Positions 1-8,658 of a stretch of 46,290 nucleotides of DNA are shown here, piece by piece. Origin of the DNA: Brevundimonas sp. (GTDB taxonomy: Bacteria > Pseudomonadota > Alphaproteobacteria > Caulobacterales > Caulobacteraceae); contig JAPZRF010000002.1 in NCBI GenBank assembly GCA_027531145.1, forward strand, positions 1 to 46,290, written 5' to 3'. The notes beneath the pieces were generated by a model. It was not told the origin of the DNA. It did not search any database and saw nothing but the letters and a program-made list of their open reading frames with translations. The first letter of the stretch is position 1. The number at the start of each line of letters is the position of its first letter. The position numbers and the translations under genes were made by a program.

Positions 1-65
1 CAGCGCACAGCGGCCAGCGCATCCCGCGCGGCACCCCGGGGCGCTGACACCCCTCATCAGCCCCC

Positions 66-204
66 TCTCCTCCCCCGCTTGCGGGGAGGGGGACCGCCGA
101 AGGCGGTGGAGGGGGCGACCGCAAGCGCCGCGTCTTGTCCCTCACCCCCTCCACCACGCTGCGCGTGGTCCCCCTCCCCCACACGCTTCGCTATGGGGGA
201 GGAT
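66..204. repeat. Compound GC-rich inverted repeat, copy 1
   Basis: An intergenic element built from small hairpins. The left half has a CCTCCCCCGC/GCGGGGAGG hairpin and then accgcc-gaa-ggcggt. The right half is the same material inverted: ccccctccacc, a cacg/cgtg hairpin, then ccccctccccc and gctatgggggagg. The halves can pair with each other. Related copies lie at 3186, 18982, 19189 and 24751, with shorter relatives at 5610, 22445 and 25319. It lies just beyond the 3' end of the minus-strand DUF1223 gene. REP/MITE-like origin is inferred. Confidence 0.8.
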
Positions 205-211
205 GAGGGAG

Positions 212-949
212 CTACCGCGCCGCCGCCGCGAGGATCCTGCCGTCGGCGCGGCTCTGCACCAGGACGGCGACGGCGGTGTCGGGCCCGGTTTCGGGCAGGG
301 GGAACAGGGTGGCGCGACCGCGCCAGGTGCCCAGGGGCTGCAGCCCCTTGACCACATTGACCTGGCGCAGCTCGCGGCCGCGGTTGTCGCCGGCGCCGAC
401 CTCGACCGTCTGCGGCCCCGGCTGGTAGATCACGGCCCAGACCTCGGCCCCGCCCTCGGGGACCCGGCCAGATCCTATGCCCACATGGGCCCCGGACTGG
501 CGGAACTCGATCTCCGGAGGAAAATCGCGGTGCCCCGCCGCCGCCTCGACTGCCGCCCCGACCGCCCCGGCGTCGACGCCGGAGACGGCGCGGCGCCCGT
601 CCACCACGATCTGGGGAGTATAGACGCCCCGCAGCCGCAGGGCCTGCTGATAGGCGCGCTGGCGCTCGACGAACTCCGGCTTCGCGAAGGTGTCGGCCCA
701 GCCCTGGTAGTCCCAGTAGTCGACGCCATAGGTCAGGGCGATCACATTGGGGGCCCCGGCCAGGGCCTCGACCGTCCGGTCGGCCTCCGGGCAGCTGCCG
801 CAGCCCTGGGCGGTGAACAGCTCCACCACCACCGTCTCGACCGGCGCCACGGTCAGGGGTGACGAGCGCGCCGGCTGGGCCGCCGAACCCGCAGTGAACG
901 CCAGCGCCAGAGCGCCTGCCCCGGCCGTGATACAGCCCCGTCTGATCAT
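212..949 (-). CDS. DUF1223 family secreted thioredoxin-like protein
   Basis: A 245-residue exported protein. The N-terminus has a charged start (MIRRG) and an Ala-rich hydrophobic stretch ending near GSAAQPA, which fits a Sec signal peptide. The mature part begins with VVVELFTAQGCGSCPEAD, a CxxC motif in the place expected for the DUF1223 family, which has a thioredoxin-like fold. YGVDYWDYQGW and YTPQIVVDG are further family blocks. The substrate is not established; a periplasmic redox role is an inference from CxxC. It is the last gene of the minus-strand block that begins with the S9 peptidases, 69 nt after the stop of the first one, and is followed by a repeat rather than an obvious terminator. 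Confidence 0.85.
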   Translation of the reverse strand: MIRRGCITAGAGALALAFTAGSAAQPARSSPLTVAPVETVVVELFTAQGCGSCPEADRTVEALAGAPNVIALTYGVDYWDYQGWADTFAKPEFVERQRAYQQALRLRGVYTPQIVVDGRRAVSGVDAGAVGAAVEAAAGHRDFPPEIEFRQSGAHVGIGSGRVPEGGAEVWAVIYQPGPQTVEVGAGDNRGRELRQVNVVKGLQPLGTWRGRATLFPLPETGPDTAVAVLVQSRADGRILAAAAR

Positions 950-1018
950 GGTTGACCTTGTAGGCCGGGCGCGGCCCCGCCGCCGCTCATATCTGCGTGA
1001 AGCGAGGCGGGGCAGCCC

Positions 1019-3163
1019 TCAATCCATCAGCTGCTGCGCCAGATAGACATAGTGCCGGGCCCAGCGCCGGGCGTTGGCCACCGGATCGGCGTCGTTGGAG
1101 TGCCCGCCCGCCGTATCCTCGAAATAGAGGTGGTCGTACCCCATCGCCCCCAGCCGCGCCGCGAACTTGCGGGCGTGGGCCGGGTGCACCCGGTCGTCGA
1201 GGGTGTTGGTGGTGATGTAGGCCCGGGGATAGTCGACCCCCGGGGCGAGGCGCTGGTACGCCGAATACTCCGCGATGAAGGCCGCGTCGCCCGACACGCG
1301 CGGGTCGCCGTACTCGCCGATCCACGAGGCCCCGGCCGGCAGCAGGTGGTAGCGCAGCATGTCGACCAGCGGGCTCTCGATCACCACCGCGTCGAACAGG
1401 TCCGGCCGCCGCGTCATGGCCACGCTGGTCAGCACCCCGCCGTTGGAACGGCCGTAGATGCCCAGATGATCCGGCGTCGTGATGCCCCGGGCGATCAGGT
1501 CCTCGGCCACGGCGATGAAGTCGTCGAACGACCGCTGGCGATTGCCGCGCAACGCCGCCTGGTGCCAGCCCGGCCCGAACTCGCCGCCGCCGCGGATGTT
1601 GGCCTGGACGAACACCCCGCCGTTCTCCAGCCACAGCTTGCCCATCTCGGCGCGATAGGCCGGCGGGAAGCTGACCTGGAAGCCGCCGTAGCCGAACAGG
1701 ATCGTCGGGGCCTGGCCGTCCCGGGCCAGGTCGCGCGGCATGACCACGAAATAGGGCACCCGCGTGCCGTCGGCCGAGGTCGCCTCGTACTGCTCGACCA
1801 CATGGGTCGAGGCGTCGAACTTCGGCGTCGCCGCCTTCAGCGGTTGCGGCGCGGTGGCGTCGGCCGGCAGCAGGCCCAGCGACGGCGGCGTCAGGAAGCC
1901 TTGGGAGGTGACGAACACCCGGCCGCTCGACCGGGCGCTGTCGCCCAGGCCAATGGCGCTGTTGGCCGGGACCTCCAGCGTTTCGGCCGCCCAGGCGTCG
2001 CCGCCCGTCGGCGAGAACCGTCGCAGCGTGCCGACCACATTGTCAGCCACCACCGCCAGCACATGGTCGCGCATCACCGCCACGTCTTCGACCGACTGGC
2101 GCGGGCCGGGATCGAACAGCGTCTGGACGCTCGCCCCCGCCGCCCCGGCGCGCAGGCCTGCGAGATCGACCGCGATCAACGTCCCGGCCTCGACCGCGGC
2201 ACCGCCGACGGTCCAGTCCTGCTCCGGCGTCACCACCAGCGCCCCGCCCAGCACGCCGTGGATGCCCACCCGCTGCGGCAGGTCCAGCCTGACCGCGCGG
2301 CCATCCAGCCACTGCCAGGTCTCGGCGCGGAAGGTATCCAGCGGGCGGCGGAACAGCACCGCCTCGACGGCCCCGGCCGCATCCCGCAGCACCACCGCAT
2401 TGACGCCGTAGCCCCCATCGGCGGCATCGCCGCGATAGACTTCGGTCGCCTGCGCCAGCGCCTGGCCGCGGCCCAGCGCCTTGACAATGTAGGGGTAGCC
2501 CGACTCCGTGAGCGTCCCCGACCCGAAGTCGGTGGCCACCAGCAGGGTGTCGGCGTCCAGCCAGCTGATCCGGTGCTTGCCCTCCGGCAGGCTGAACCCG
2601 CCCTCCACGAACGCCTTCGTCACGGTGTCGAACTCGCGCACCACCACCGCGTCCTTGCCGCCCTCGGACAAGGAGACGAGGCAGCGCCGGTCATCAGGCG
2701 CGAGGCAGTTGGCCCCCTTGAACACCCAGTCCACGCTTTCAGCCCGGGCCAGGGCGTCGACGTCGAGCAGCACCTCCCACGCCGATGCCTCGGTGGCGTA
2801 GCTGTCCAGCGACGTGCGCCGCCAGACGCCCTTGGGATTGGCGGCGTCCTGCCAGAAGTTGCCGACCCCGTCGCCGAGGAAGCTCGGACTGGGCAGCCGG
2901 TCCTGCGAGGTCAGGATGGCCTCGGCCTCGGTGCGAAAGGTCTCGTAGCGCGGGTCCGTGGTCAGGGCCGCCAGCGCCCGCGCGTTCGACGCCCGCACGA
3001 AGGCCATGGCCTCGGCACCCTGCACCTCCTCCAGCGCCAGATGGTCATCGGCGGCGGCGATCCCTTCGGGCGTCAGGGCGGCCGGAAAGTGCGGCATCGC
3101 CTGCTGGGCGACAGCCGGGCCCGTGAGGACGAAGGCGGATGCGGTGAGCAGCAGCAGACGCAT
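1019..3163 (-). CDS. S9 family prolyl oligopeptidase, secreted (paralogue 1)
   Basis: A 714-residue serine peptidase of the prolyl oligopeptidase family, which cleaves short peptides. A signal peptide (MRLLLLTASAFVLTGPAVAQ) indicates export. Residues of about 90-440 form the beta-propeller and the C-terminal third is the alpha/beta hydrolase domain. The nucleophile is Ser573 in GRSNGG; Asp is in LDDRVHP and His in GGHSND near the C-terminus. GYGGFQVSFPP and NIRGGGEFGPGWHQAA are typical S9A blocks. It lies downstream of a close paralogue at 3339-5522 on the same strand, with a compound repeat between them. The start is preceded by GGAG at good spacing. The true substrate is unknown. Confidence 0.93.
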   Translation of the reverse strand: MRLLLLTASAFVLTGPAVAQQAMPHFPAALTPEGIAAADDHLALEEVQGAEAMAFVRASNARALAALTTDPRYETFRTEAEAILTSQDRLPSPSFLGDGVGNFWQDAANPKGVWRRTSLDSYATEASAWEVLLDVDALARAESVDWVFKGANCLAPDDRRCLVSLSEGGKDAVVVREFDTVTKAFVEGGFSLPEGKHRISWLDADTLLVATDFGSGTLTESGYPYIVKALGRGQALAQATEVYRGDAADGGYGVNAVVLRDAAGAVEAVLFRRPLDTFRAETWQWLDGRAVRLDLPQRVGIHGVLGGALVVTPEQDWTVGGAAVEAGTLIAVDLAGLRAGAAGASVQTLFDPGPRQSVEDVAVMRDHVLAVVADNVVGTLRRFSPTGGDAWAAETLEVPANSAIGLGDSARSSGRVFVTSQGFLTPPSLGLLPADATAPQPLKAATPKFDASTHVVEQYEATSADGTRVPYFVVMPRDLARDGQAPTILFGYGGFQVSFPPAYRAEMGKLWLENGGVFVQANIRGGGEFGPGWHQAALRGNRQRSFDDFIAVAEDLIARGITTPDHLGIYGRSNGGVLTSVAMTRRPDLFDAVVIESPLVDMLRYHLLPAGASWIGEYGDPRVSGDAAFIAEYSAYQRLAPGVDYPRAYITTNTLDDRVHPAHARKFAARLGAMGYDHLYFEDTAGGHSNDADPVANARRWARHYVYLAQQLMD

Positions 3164-3185
3164 GGCAAGACTCCGAAGGTTCAGA

Positions 3186-3331
3186 CTCTCCTCCCCCGCA
3201 TGCGGGGGAGGGGGACCCTCCGGAGCCGAAGGCGAAGGAGGGTGGAGGGGGCGAGGGACGGGGCGCGGCGCTTGAACCCGCCCCCTCCACCGCCTTCGGC
3301 GGTCCCCCTCCCCCTCTGCGAGGGGGAGGAG
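3186..3331. repeat. Compound GC-rich inverted repeat, copy 2
   Basis: Fills the whole gap between the two S9 peptidase genes. It has a cctcccccgc/gcgggggagg hairpin at the left, a (c)cctccgg...aaggaggg hairpin, then the inverted right half with ccgcc-ttc-ggcgg and ccccctccccctctgcgagggg. Same family as the copy at 66-204. It may separate transcription of the two peptidase genes, but no U-tract is present. Confidence 0.8.
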
Positions 3332-3338
3332 ATCCGGT

Positions 3339-5522
3339 TCACTCCGCCATCAGGCGGCGCGACAGATATGTGTACTCCAGCGCCAGCCGGCGGGCGGTCT
3401 CGCGCAGGTTGGCCCCGGCGGCGTGGCCGCCGTCGGTGTTCTCGTAGAACAGCACCGGATAGCCCAGCTCCTCCAGTCGCGCCGCGGCCTTGCGGGCATG
3501 GCCAGGGTGCACCCGGTCATCCTTGGTCGAGGTGTGGATGAACACCTCCGGATAGGGCTGGCCGGCGCGCAGGTTCTGGTAGGGCGAATAGGCTGCAATC
3601 CAGGCGCGCTCCCCGGGGATGTCCGGGTTGCCGTATTCGGCGATCCACGATGCCCCCGCCAGCAGTCGGTGGTAGCGCAGCATGTCGAACAGCGGCACCT
3701 GGATGACCGCGGCGTTGATCAGGTCCGGACGCTGGGTCAGCATCGCCCCCATGAACAGGCCGCCCTGGCTGCCGCCCATGATGCCGAGGTGCGGCTGGCT
3801 GGTGATGCCCCGGGCGATCAGGTCCAGCGCCACGGCCTGGAAGTCCTCGTGCGCCCGCTGGCGGTTCGCCTGCAGCGCCGCCTGGTGCCAGCGCGGCCCG
3901 AACTCGCCGCCGCCGCGGGTGTTGGCCACCACATAGACGCCGCCGCGCTCCAGCCACAGCTTGCCGACCGTGGGCGAGTAGCCGGGCAGCATCGACACCT
4001 GGAAACCGCCATAGCCGTAGAGCAGCGTCGGGGCCGAGCCGTCGGTCGGCAGATCCGAGCGGCCGACCACGAAATAGGGGATCATCGTCCCGTCGGCCGA
4101 GCGGGCCTCGAACTGGCGCACCTCCATGCCGGTCGCGTCGAACTTGGCCGGCAGCGACTTGACCGCCTCGGCCTGCAGCGTGCCGGCATCGGCCAGGAAC
4201 AGGGTCGAGGGCGTCAGATAGCCGTTGACCGAGACGAACACCCGGTCGTCCAGATCGCTGGCCGAACCGAGCCCGATCGACACGTTACGGGGCAGGTCCA
4301 TGCGCTCGCGCGACCAGCCGTCGGCGGTCGGTTGATAGACATACACCCCCCCGCGGACGTTCTCGTAAAGTGCCACCACCAGGCGGTTGCGGGTGATCTG
4401 CACCCCCTCGATGGCCTCGCGCGGACCCGGCCGCAGGATCAGCTGCATCGGCGTGGCCGGATCGGCCAGCCAGGCGTCGAGATCGACGCTGAACAGGTCG
4501 CCGGTCTGGAAGCTCTGGCCCGGCCCGGCCGTGAAGTCCTCGTCAGTGGTCAGGATCAGCCGGTCGCCCAGCAGGCCGGTGATCGAGGCCTTCTCCGGCA
4601 GGTCCAGCTTGCGCGTCGAGCCGTCGGCCTGAACCAGGTGATACTCGCGAGTGTAGAAGGTCATGGCCCGCGAGATCAGGGTGGCGCGTAGCCGCCCGTC
4701 GGGATCGCGCAGGGTGAAGGCATTGACGAACACGTCGTCGACCTCGCCGCGGAACAGCTCCTGCGCCTGGTCCAGCGCCTGGCCGCGCGCGAGGCGCTTC
4801 AGAATGCGCGGATAGCCGCTCTCGGTCAGGCTGCCGGCACCGAAGTCCCGCGCCACGATCAGGGTGTCCGCATCGATCCAGGTGGCCGACCCCTTGGACT
4901 CCGGCAGCACGAAACCGCCGTCCACGAAGGTCCGGGTGACCCGGTCGAACTCGCGCAGGGTCGAGGCGTCCTTGCCCCCGTCCGACAGATCCACCAGACA
5001 CAGCCGGCCCGCCGGCTCGAGGCACGACGCCCCGCGCCACACCCAGTTGGCGTCCTCAGCCCTGGCCAGGGCGTCGAGATCGAGCACCGTCTCCCACACC
5101 GGTGCCTCGGTGGCGTAGCTCTCCGGCGTGGTCCGGCGCCACACGCCGCGGATGCTGCTGGCGTCCTGCCAGAAGTTGTCGATGCCCTCGACGCCCTCCA
5201 CCCGGCGGAAGACAGGGCTGGGGATCCGGTCGCGCGACTCGACCAGGGCCACGGCCTCGGCGTGCAGCTGGTCGAAAAGGGCGTCGCCCTGCAAACGGCC
5301 CAGCGAGCGGGTGTTCTGCTCCGCCACCCAGGCCAGGGCCCGCTCGCCCTCGACCTCTTCCAACCAGATCCAGGGGTCGCTCTCCATCACCTGCTGCGGG
5401 GCGGCGACAGGGGTGGGCAGCCGCGCCTGCGGCTCCTGGGCGGTCTCGGACATGCGGGTCTCGGCAAGGGCCGGCGTCGCCAGCAAGGCGGCGAGCACGG
5501 CGAGGGAAGCGACGCGGGTCAT
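3339..5522 (-). CDS. S9 family prolyl oligopeptidase, secreted (paralogue 2)
   Basis: A 727-residue prolyl oligopeptidase from the ATG at 5522; the reading frame stays open to 5627, but only this start gives a signal peptide (MTRVASLAVLAALLATPALA). The propeller is followed by a C-terminal hydrolase domain with nucleophile Ser585 in GGSQGG, Asp in KDDRVHP and His in GGHAAG. YGYGGFQVS, NTRGGGEFGPRWHQ and LLAGASWIAEYGNP match paralogue 1 almost word for word, so the two are a tandem duplication that has since diverged. A periplasmic or outer-envelope location is likely. The nucleophile elbows differ (GRSNGG and GGSQGG), which may reflect different peptide preferences. Confidence 0.92.
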   Translation of the reverse strand: MTRVASLAVLAALLATPALAETRMSETAQEPQARLPTPVAAPQQVMESDPWIWLEEVEGERALAWVAEQNTRSLGRLQGDALFDQLHAEAVALVESRDRIPSPVFRRVEGVEGIDNFWQDASSIRGVWRRTTPESYATEAPVWETVLDLDALARAEDANWVWRGASCLEPAGRLCLVDLSDGGKDASTLREFDRVTRTFVDGGFVLPESKGSATWIDADTLIVARDFGAGSLTESGYPRILKRLARGQALDQAQELFRGEVDDVFVNAFTLRDPDGRLRATLISRAMTFYTREYHLVQADGSTRKLDLPEKASITGLLGDRLILTTDEDFTAGPGQSFQTGDLFSVDLDAWLADPATPMQLILRPGPREAIEGVQITRNRLVVALYENVRGGVYVYQPTADGWSRERMDLPRNVSIGLGSASDLDDRVFVSVNGYLTPSTLFLADAGTLQAEAVKSLPAKFDATGMEVRQFEARSADGTMIPYFVVGRSDLPTDGSAPTLLYGYGGFQVSMLPGYSPTVGKLWLERGGVYVVANTRGGGEFGPRWHQAALQANRQRAHEDFQAVALDLIARGITSQPHLGIMGGSQGGLFMGAMLTQRPDLINAAVIQVPLFDMLRYHRLLAGASWIAEYGNPDIPGERAWIAAYSPYQNLRAGQPYPEVFIHTSTKDDRVHPGHARKAAARLEELGYPVLFYENTDGGHAAGANLRETARRLALEYTYLSRRLMAE

Positions 5523-5609
5523 CAGGGGTCCCCAGGCGATAGACAGGGCGACCACAGTACCGGGGTCAGGTCCGGGATCAATCGGACAAATCGGCGGGGG
5601 AGCCGAGCG

Positions 5610-5680
5610 CCTCTCCTCCCCATGCAATGGGGAGGTGGCCGGGCGCGCAGCGACCGGACGGAGGGGCGAACGCTCCCCCT
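5610..5680. repeat. GC-rich repeat, shorter variant
   Basis: Begins with a cctcccc-atgcaat-ggggagg hairpin and continues gtggc.gggcgcgcagcgacc.gacggagggg, a second type of half-element also seen at 18982-19030. The final bases reach the TAG stop codon of the MaoC gene at 5679-5681, so the repeat abuts or supplies that gene's end. Confidence 0.65.
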
Positions 5681-6137
5681 ACGCCACCATCTGCATGCCG
5701 AGCCATTCGGCGATCAGGGCGGGCTTGTCGCCGCCCTCGATCTCGACGGTCAGTTCATGTTTCAGCAGCCAGCGGCCGCCGCCCTTGTCCTCGACCGACA
5801 GCAGCCTGAACCGCCCCCGCACCCGCGACCCGGCCGGCACCGGGGCGAGGAAGCGCAGCTTGTCAAAGCCGTAGTTGACCCCCATCACCACCCCCTCCAG
5901 CGGCGGCAGGGCGTCATAGCTCATGGCCGAGGCGAGGCTTAGGGTCAGGAACCCATGCGCGATCGTGCCGCCGAACGGCGTGGCCTTCGCCGCCTCCGGG
6001 TCGATGTGGATGAACTGCCGGTCCTCGGTGACCTCGGCGAAGGCATCGATACGGGCTTGGTCGACTTCGATCCAGCGGCTGACGCCGACCTCCCGGCCAA
6101 CCAGCTCGGGAAGACGGGAGACGGGGGTCGGGCTCAT
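5679..6137 (-). CDS. MaoC-like dehydratase / (R)-specific enoyl hydratase
   Basis: A 152-residue single hot-dog-fold protein of the MaoC family, whose members hydrate enoyl-CoA or related thioesters. It shows the family core AFAEVTEDRQFIHIDPEAA, with the Asp/His pair expected at the active site, followed by FGGTIAHGFLTLSL. Its length is normal for a single-domain MaoC protein. The start overlaps the stop of the PLP-enzyme gene by 4 nt (ATGA at 6134-6137), so the two are translated from one message. The substrate cannot be read from sequence; nodulation protein N-like hydratases are the closest type by motif. Confidence 0.9.
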   Translation of the reverse strand: MSPTPVSRLPELVGREVGVSRWIEVDQARIDAFAEVTEDRQFIHIDPEAAKATPFGGTIAHGFLTLSLASAMSYDALPPLEGVVMGVNYGFDKLRFLAPVPAGSRVRGRFRLLSVEDKGGGRWLLKHELTVEIEGGDKPALIAEWLGMQMVA

Positions 6138-7120
6138 GCGGGTGCTCCGGTGATACGATCCGCAATCATGGCCGAAAACAGCTCCGGATCAACATTGCCG
6201 CCAGACAGGATGACGGCGGTGGTGCGGCCGCGCGTCTCGATCTTGCCGGCCAGCACGGCGGCCAGGGCCGCCGCCCCGCCGGGTTCGACCACCAGCTTGA
6301 GGGTGCGGAAGGCGTAGCGCACGGCCGCGGCGGCCTCCAGGTCGCTGATCGCCAGCGCTCCCTTCAGGACCCGCTGATTGATGGGGAAGGTCAGCTCGCC
6401 CGGGACCGGCGTCTGCAGGGCGTCGCAGATCGACGGCGCGGCCGGCGGATGGCCGACCCGTTCGCCGGCGGCCAGCGAGCGGGCCGTGTCGTCGAAGGCC
6501 TCCGGCTCGACCGCCCAGCTGTCGGTCGCGGGGCTGCGCGCCTCCAGCACCAGATTGATCCCGGCCATCAGCCCGCCGCCGGAGCAGCAGCAGACCAGCT
6601 GGTCGATCAGCCCGTCGGCCTGCTCCAGCAGCTCCAGCGCCGTGGTACCCTGGCCCTCGATGATGAAGGGATCGTCGAAGGGCGGCACCAGCACGGCGTT
6701 GCGCTCCTCGGCCAACTGCGCCCCGATGGCCTCGCGGCTCTCGGTCCAGCGGTCGTACAGCCGCACATCGCCGCCGAAGTGGCGGACCCCGGCGACCTTG
6801 ATGGCCGGACTGTCGGCCGGCATGACGATGGTCGCCCGCGTGCCCACCAGCGCCGCCGCCGCGGCCACCCCCTGGGCATGATTGCCGGACGAGAAGGCCA
6901 CCACCCCGCGCGCCTTTTCCTCATCCGTCAGCCGGCTGATGCGGTTGTAGGCGCCGCGGAACTTGAAGGCCCCGGCGACCTGGAAGGTCTCGCACTTGAG
7001 CAGGACGCGGCCGCCGAGCCGGGCGTTCAGCGCCGGATGCTCGATCAGCGGCGTGCGGACGGCGGCGGGGCGGATCTGGCGGGCAGCGTCTAGGACGCCG
7101 TCGAAAGAAGCGGTGCGCAT
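6134..7120 (-). CDS. Threonine/serine dehydratase-like PLP enzyme
   Basis: A 328-residue fold-type II PLP enzyme. The Schiff-base lysine is Lys53 in AGAFKFRGAYN; the substrate loop SSGNHAQGVA and the phosphate-binding glycine run CCSGGGLMAG are both present. There is no C-terminal ACT domain, so it is the short catabolic form rather than biosynthetic IlvA. Known activities in this family are threonine deamination to 2-oxobutanoate, serine deamination, and serine or threo-3-hydroxyaspartate racemisation/dehydration; sequence alone does not decide between them. It is translationally coupled to the downstream MaoC gene and divergent from glpK across only 44 nt. Confidence 0.9.
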   Translation of the reverse strand: MRTASFDGVLDAARQIRPAAVRTPLIEHPALNARLGGRVLLKCETFQVAGAFKFRGAYNRISRLTDEEKARGVVAFSSGNHAQGVAAAAALVGTRATIVMPADSPAIKVAGVRHFGGDVRLYDRWTESREAIGAQLAEERNAVLVPPFDDPFIIEGQGTTALELLEQADGLIDQLVCCCSGGGLMAGINLVLEARSPATDSWAVEPEAFDDTARSLAAGERVGHPPAAPSICDALQTPVPGELTFPINQRVLKGALAISDLEAAAAVRYAFRTLKLVVEPGGAAALAAVLAGKIETRGRTTAVILSGGNVDPELFSAMIADRITGAPA

Positions 7121-7164
7121 ACGTTCCCCTTACCCCGGGGCCGGACCCTTGCGTAAGGTGGGGC

Positions 7165-8658
7165 ATGGACCCGCTGATCCTCAGCCTCGACCAGGGCACT
7201 ACCTCGACCCGGGCGGTGGCCTTCGCCCTGTCGCCGGACGGGGCCCTGACCCCCGTCGCCACGCGTCAGCTGGAGCTGACCCAGCACTACCCCGAGCCGG
7301 GGTGGGTCGAGCACGACTCCGCCGAGATCCGGGACGCCGCCTTGCAGACCTGCCGCGAGGTGGTCGACGCCGCCGGGGGCGTCACCCGCTTCGCCGCCAT
7401 GGGCATCACCAACCAGCGCGAGACGGCGGTGATCTGGGACGCGGCCACCGGCGCGCCCCTGCACCGGGCCATCGTCTGGCAGGACCGACGGACAGCCGAG
7501 ACGACCCGCAGTCTGGCCGCCGACGGCCACGAGCCTGCGGTTCAGGGTGCCACCGGCCTGATCCTCGATCCCTACTTCTCCGCCAGCAAGTTCGCCTGGC
7601 TGCTGGACGCCGTCCCCGACGGCCGGGCCCGGGCGGCGCGCGGCGAGGTGCGGCTGGGCACCGTGGACGCCTGGCTGATCGACCGGCTGAGCGGCGGCCG
7701 GAGCCATGTGACCGACGCCACCAATGCGGCGCGCACAAGCCTGATGGACCTGCGCACCCTGGCCTGGCGTGAGGACCTGGCCGGGCTGTTCGACGTGCCC
7801 CTCGCCGCCCTGCCGGAGATCCGCCCCTGCGCCGGGCCGCTGGCCGAGACGGCGCGGGAGATCTTCGGCCGCCCCCTGCCGATCACCGGGGCGGCCGGTG
7901 ACCAGCAGGCGGCGCTGGTCGGGCACGGGGCGCTGGCACCCGGCGACGCCAAGATCACCTACGGCACCGGGGCCTTCCTTGTGGCCAATGTCGGGACCAC
8001 GCCCGTGGCCTCCGGCGCCCGGCTGCTGGCCACCCTCGGCTATGTCGTCGATAGCGCGCGAGCCTGGGCGCTGGAGGGCTCGATCTTCTCGGCCGGCTCG
8101 GCCATCCAGTGGCTGCGCGACGGTCTCGGGGTGATCAACGAGAGCCGCCAGTCCGAGGCCCTGGCCCGCGGCCTGCAGGACAACGGCGGGGTCTATCTGG
8201 TCCCCGGCTTCACCGGGCTGGGTGCGCCCTGGTGGGCCCCGGACGCCCGCGGCGCGGTGATTGGCCTGACGCGCGACTCGGGACCGGCCCACTTCGTGCG
8301 GGCGGCGCTGGAGAGCCTCGCCTACCAGACCCGCGACCTGCTGGACGCCCTCGCCCGCGACGGTGCCCCGCCGCTCAGGGTGCTTAAGGTCGACGGCGGG
8401 GTCACCGCCAACGCCTGGGCCATGCAGTTCGTGGCCGACATCTGCGGGGTGACGGTTGAGCGGCCGGCGTATCAGGAGATGACGGCGCTCGGCGCGGCCC
8501 GGCTGGCAGCCTTCGGTGCGGGCCTGATCGACACTCTGGCGGCGCGCGAGACGGCGGCCCCGGCCTGCTGGCGGCCGCAGATGGACCCCGCCGAACGCGA
8601 GCGGCTGCTGGGGGGCTGGCGCGCGGCGGTGCGGGCCGCCATGATCGCCACCGCATGA
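7165..8658 (+). CDS. glpK: Glycerol kinase
   Basis: A 497-residue FGGY-family kinase that makes sn-glycerol-3-phosphate from glycerol and ATP in the cytoplasm. It starts LILSLDQGTTSTRAVAF, the N-terminal phosphate-binding loop. ITNQRETAVIWD, AIVWQDRR and GAAGDQQAALVGHGAL, then ITYGTGAFL and KVDGGVTAN, are all classic GlpK blocks. The length is normal. The start has AAGG about 9 nt upstream. No glpD or glpF is adjacent; instead the stop overlaps the start of an APH-family kinase gene (ATGA at 8655-8658). The gap to the divergent upstream gene carries a short ccttac/gtaagg dyad (7128-7133 and 7153-7158). Confidence 0.96.
   Translation: MDPLILSLDQGTTSTRAVAFALSPDGALTPVATRQLELTQHYPEPGWVEHDSAEIRDAALQTCREVVDAAGGVTRFAAMGITNQRETAVIWDAATGAPLHRAIVWQDRRTAETTRSLAADGHEPAVQGATGLILDPYFSASKFAWLLDAVPDGRARAARGEVRLGTVDAWLIDRLSGGRSHVTDATNAARTSLMDLRTLAWREDLAGLFDVPLAALPEIRPCAGPLAETAREIFGRPLPITGAAGDQQAALVGHGALAPGDAKITYGTGAFLVANVGTTPVASGARLLATLGYVVDSARAWALEGSIFSAGSAIQWLRDGLGVINESRQSEALARGLQDNGGVYLVPGFTGLGAPWWAPDARGAVIGLTRDSGPAHFVRAALESLAYQTRDLLDALARDGAPPLRVLKVDGGVTANAWAMQFVADICGVTVERPAYQEMTALGAARLAAFGAGLIDTLAARETAAPACWRPQMDPAERERLLGGWRAAVRAAMIATA

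Noticed and set aside
1..47. Possible 3' end of a plus-strand gene ending ...TPGR at a TGA at 45-47
   Set aside because: Only 15 codons are in the window and no family can be recognised, so it is not supported as a gene.
203..862. Long plus-strand reading frame across the DUF1223 gene
   Set aside because: It is the shadow of a clear minus-strand gene in GC-rich DNA; the composition is Arg/Pro/His-rich without motifs. The same holds for the long antisense frames over the S9, TonB receptor, priA, pheT and lpd genes.
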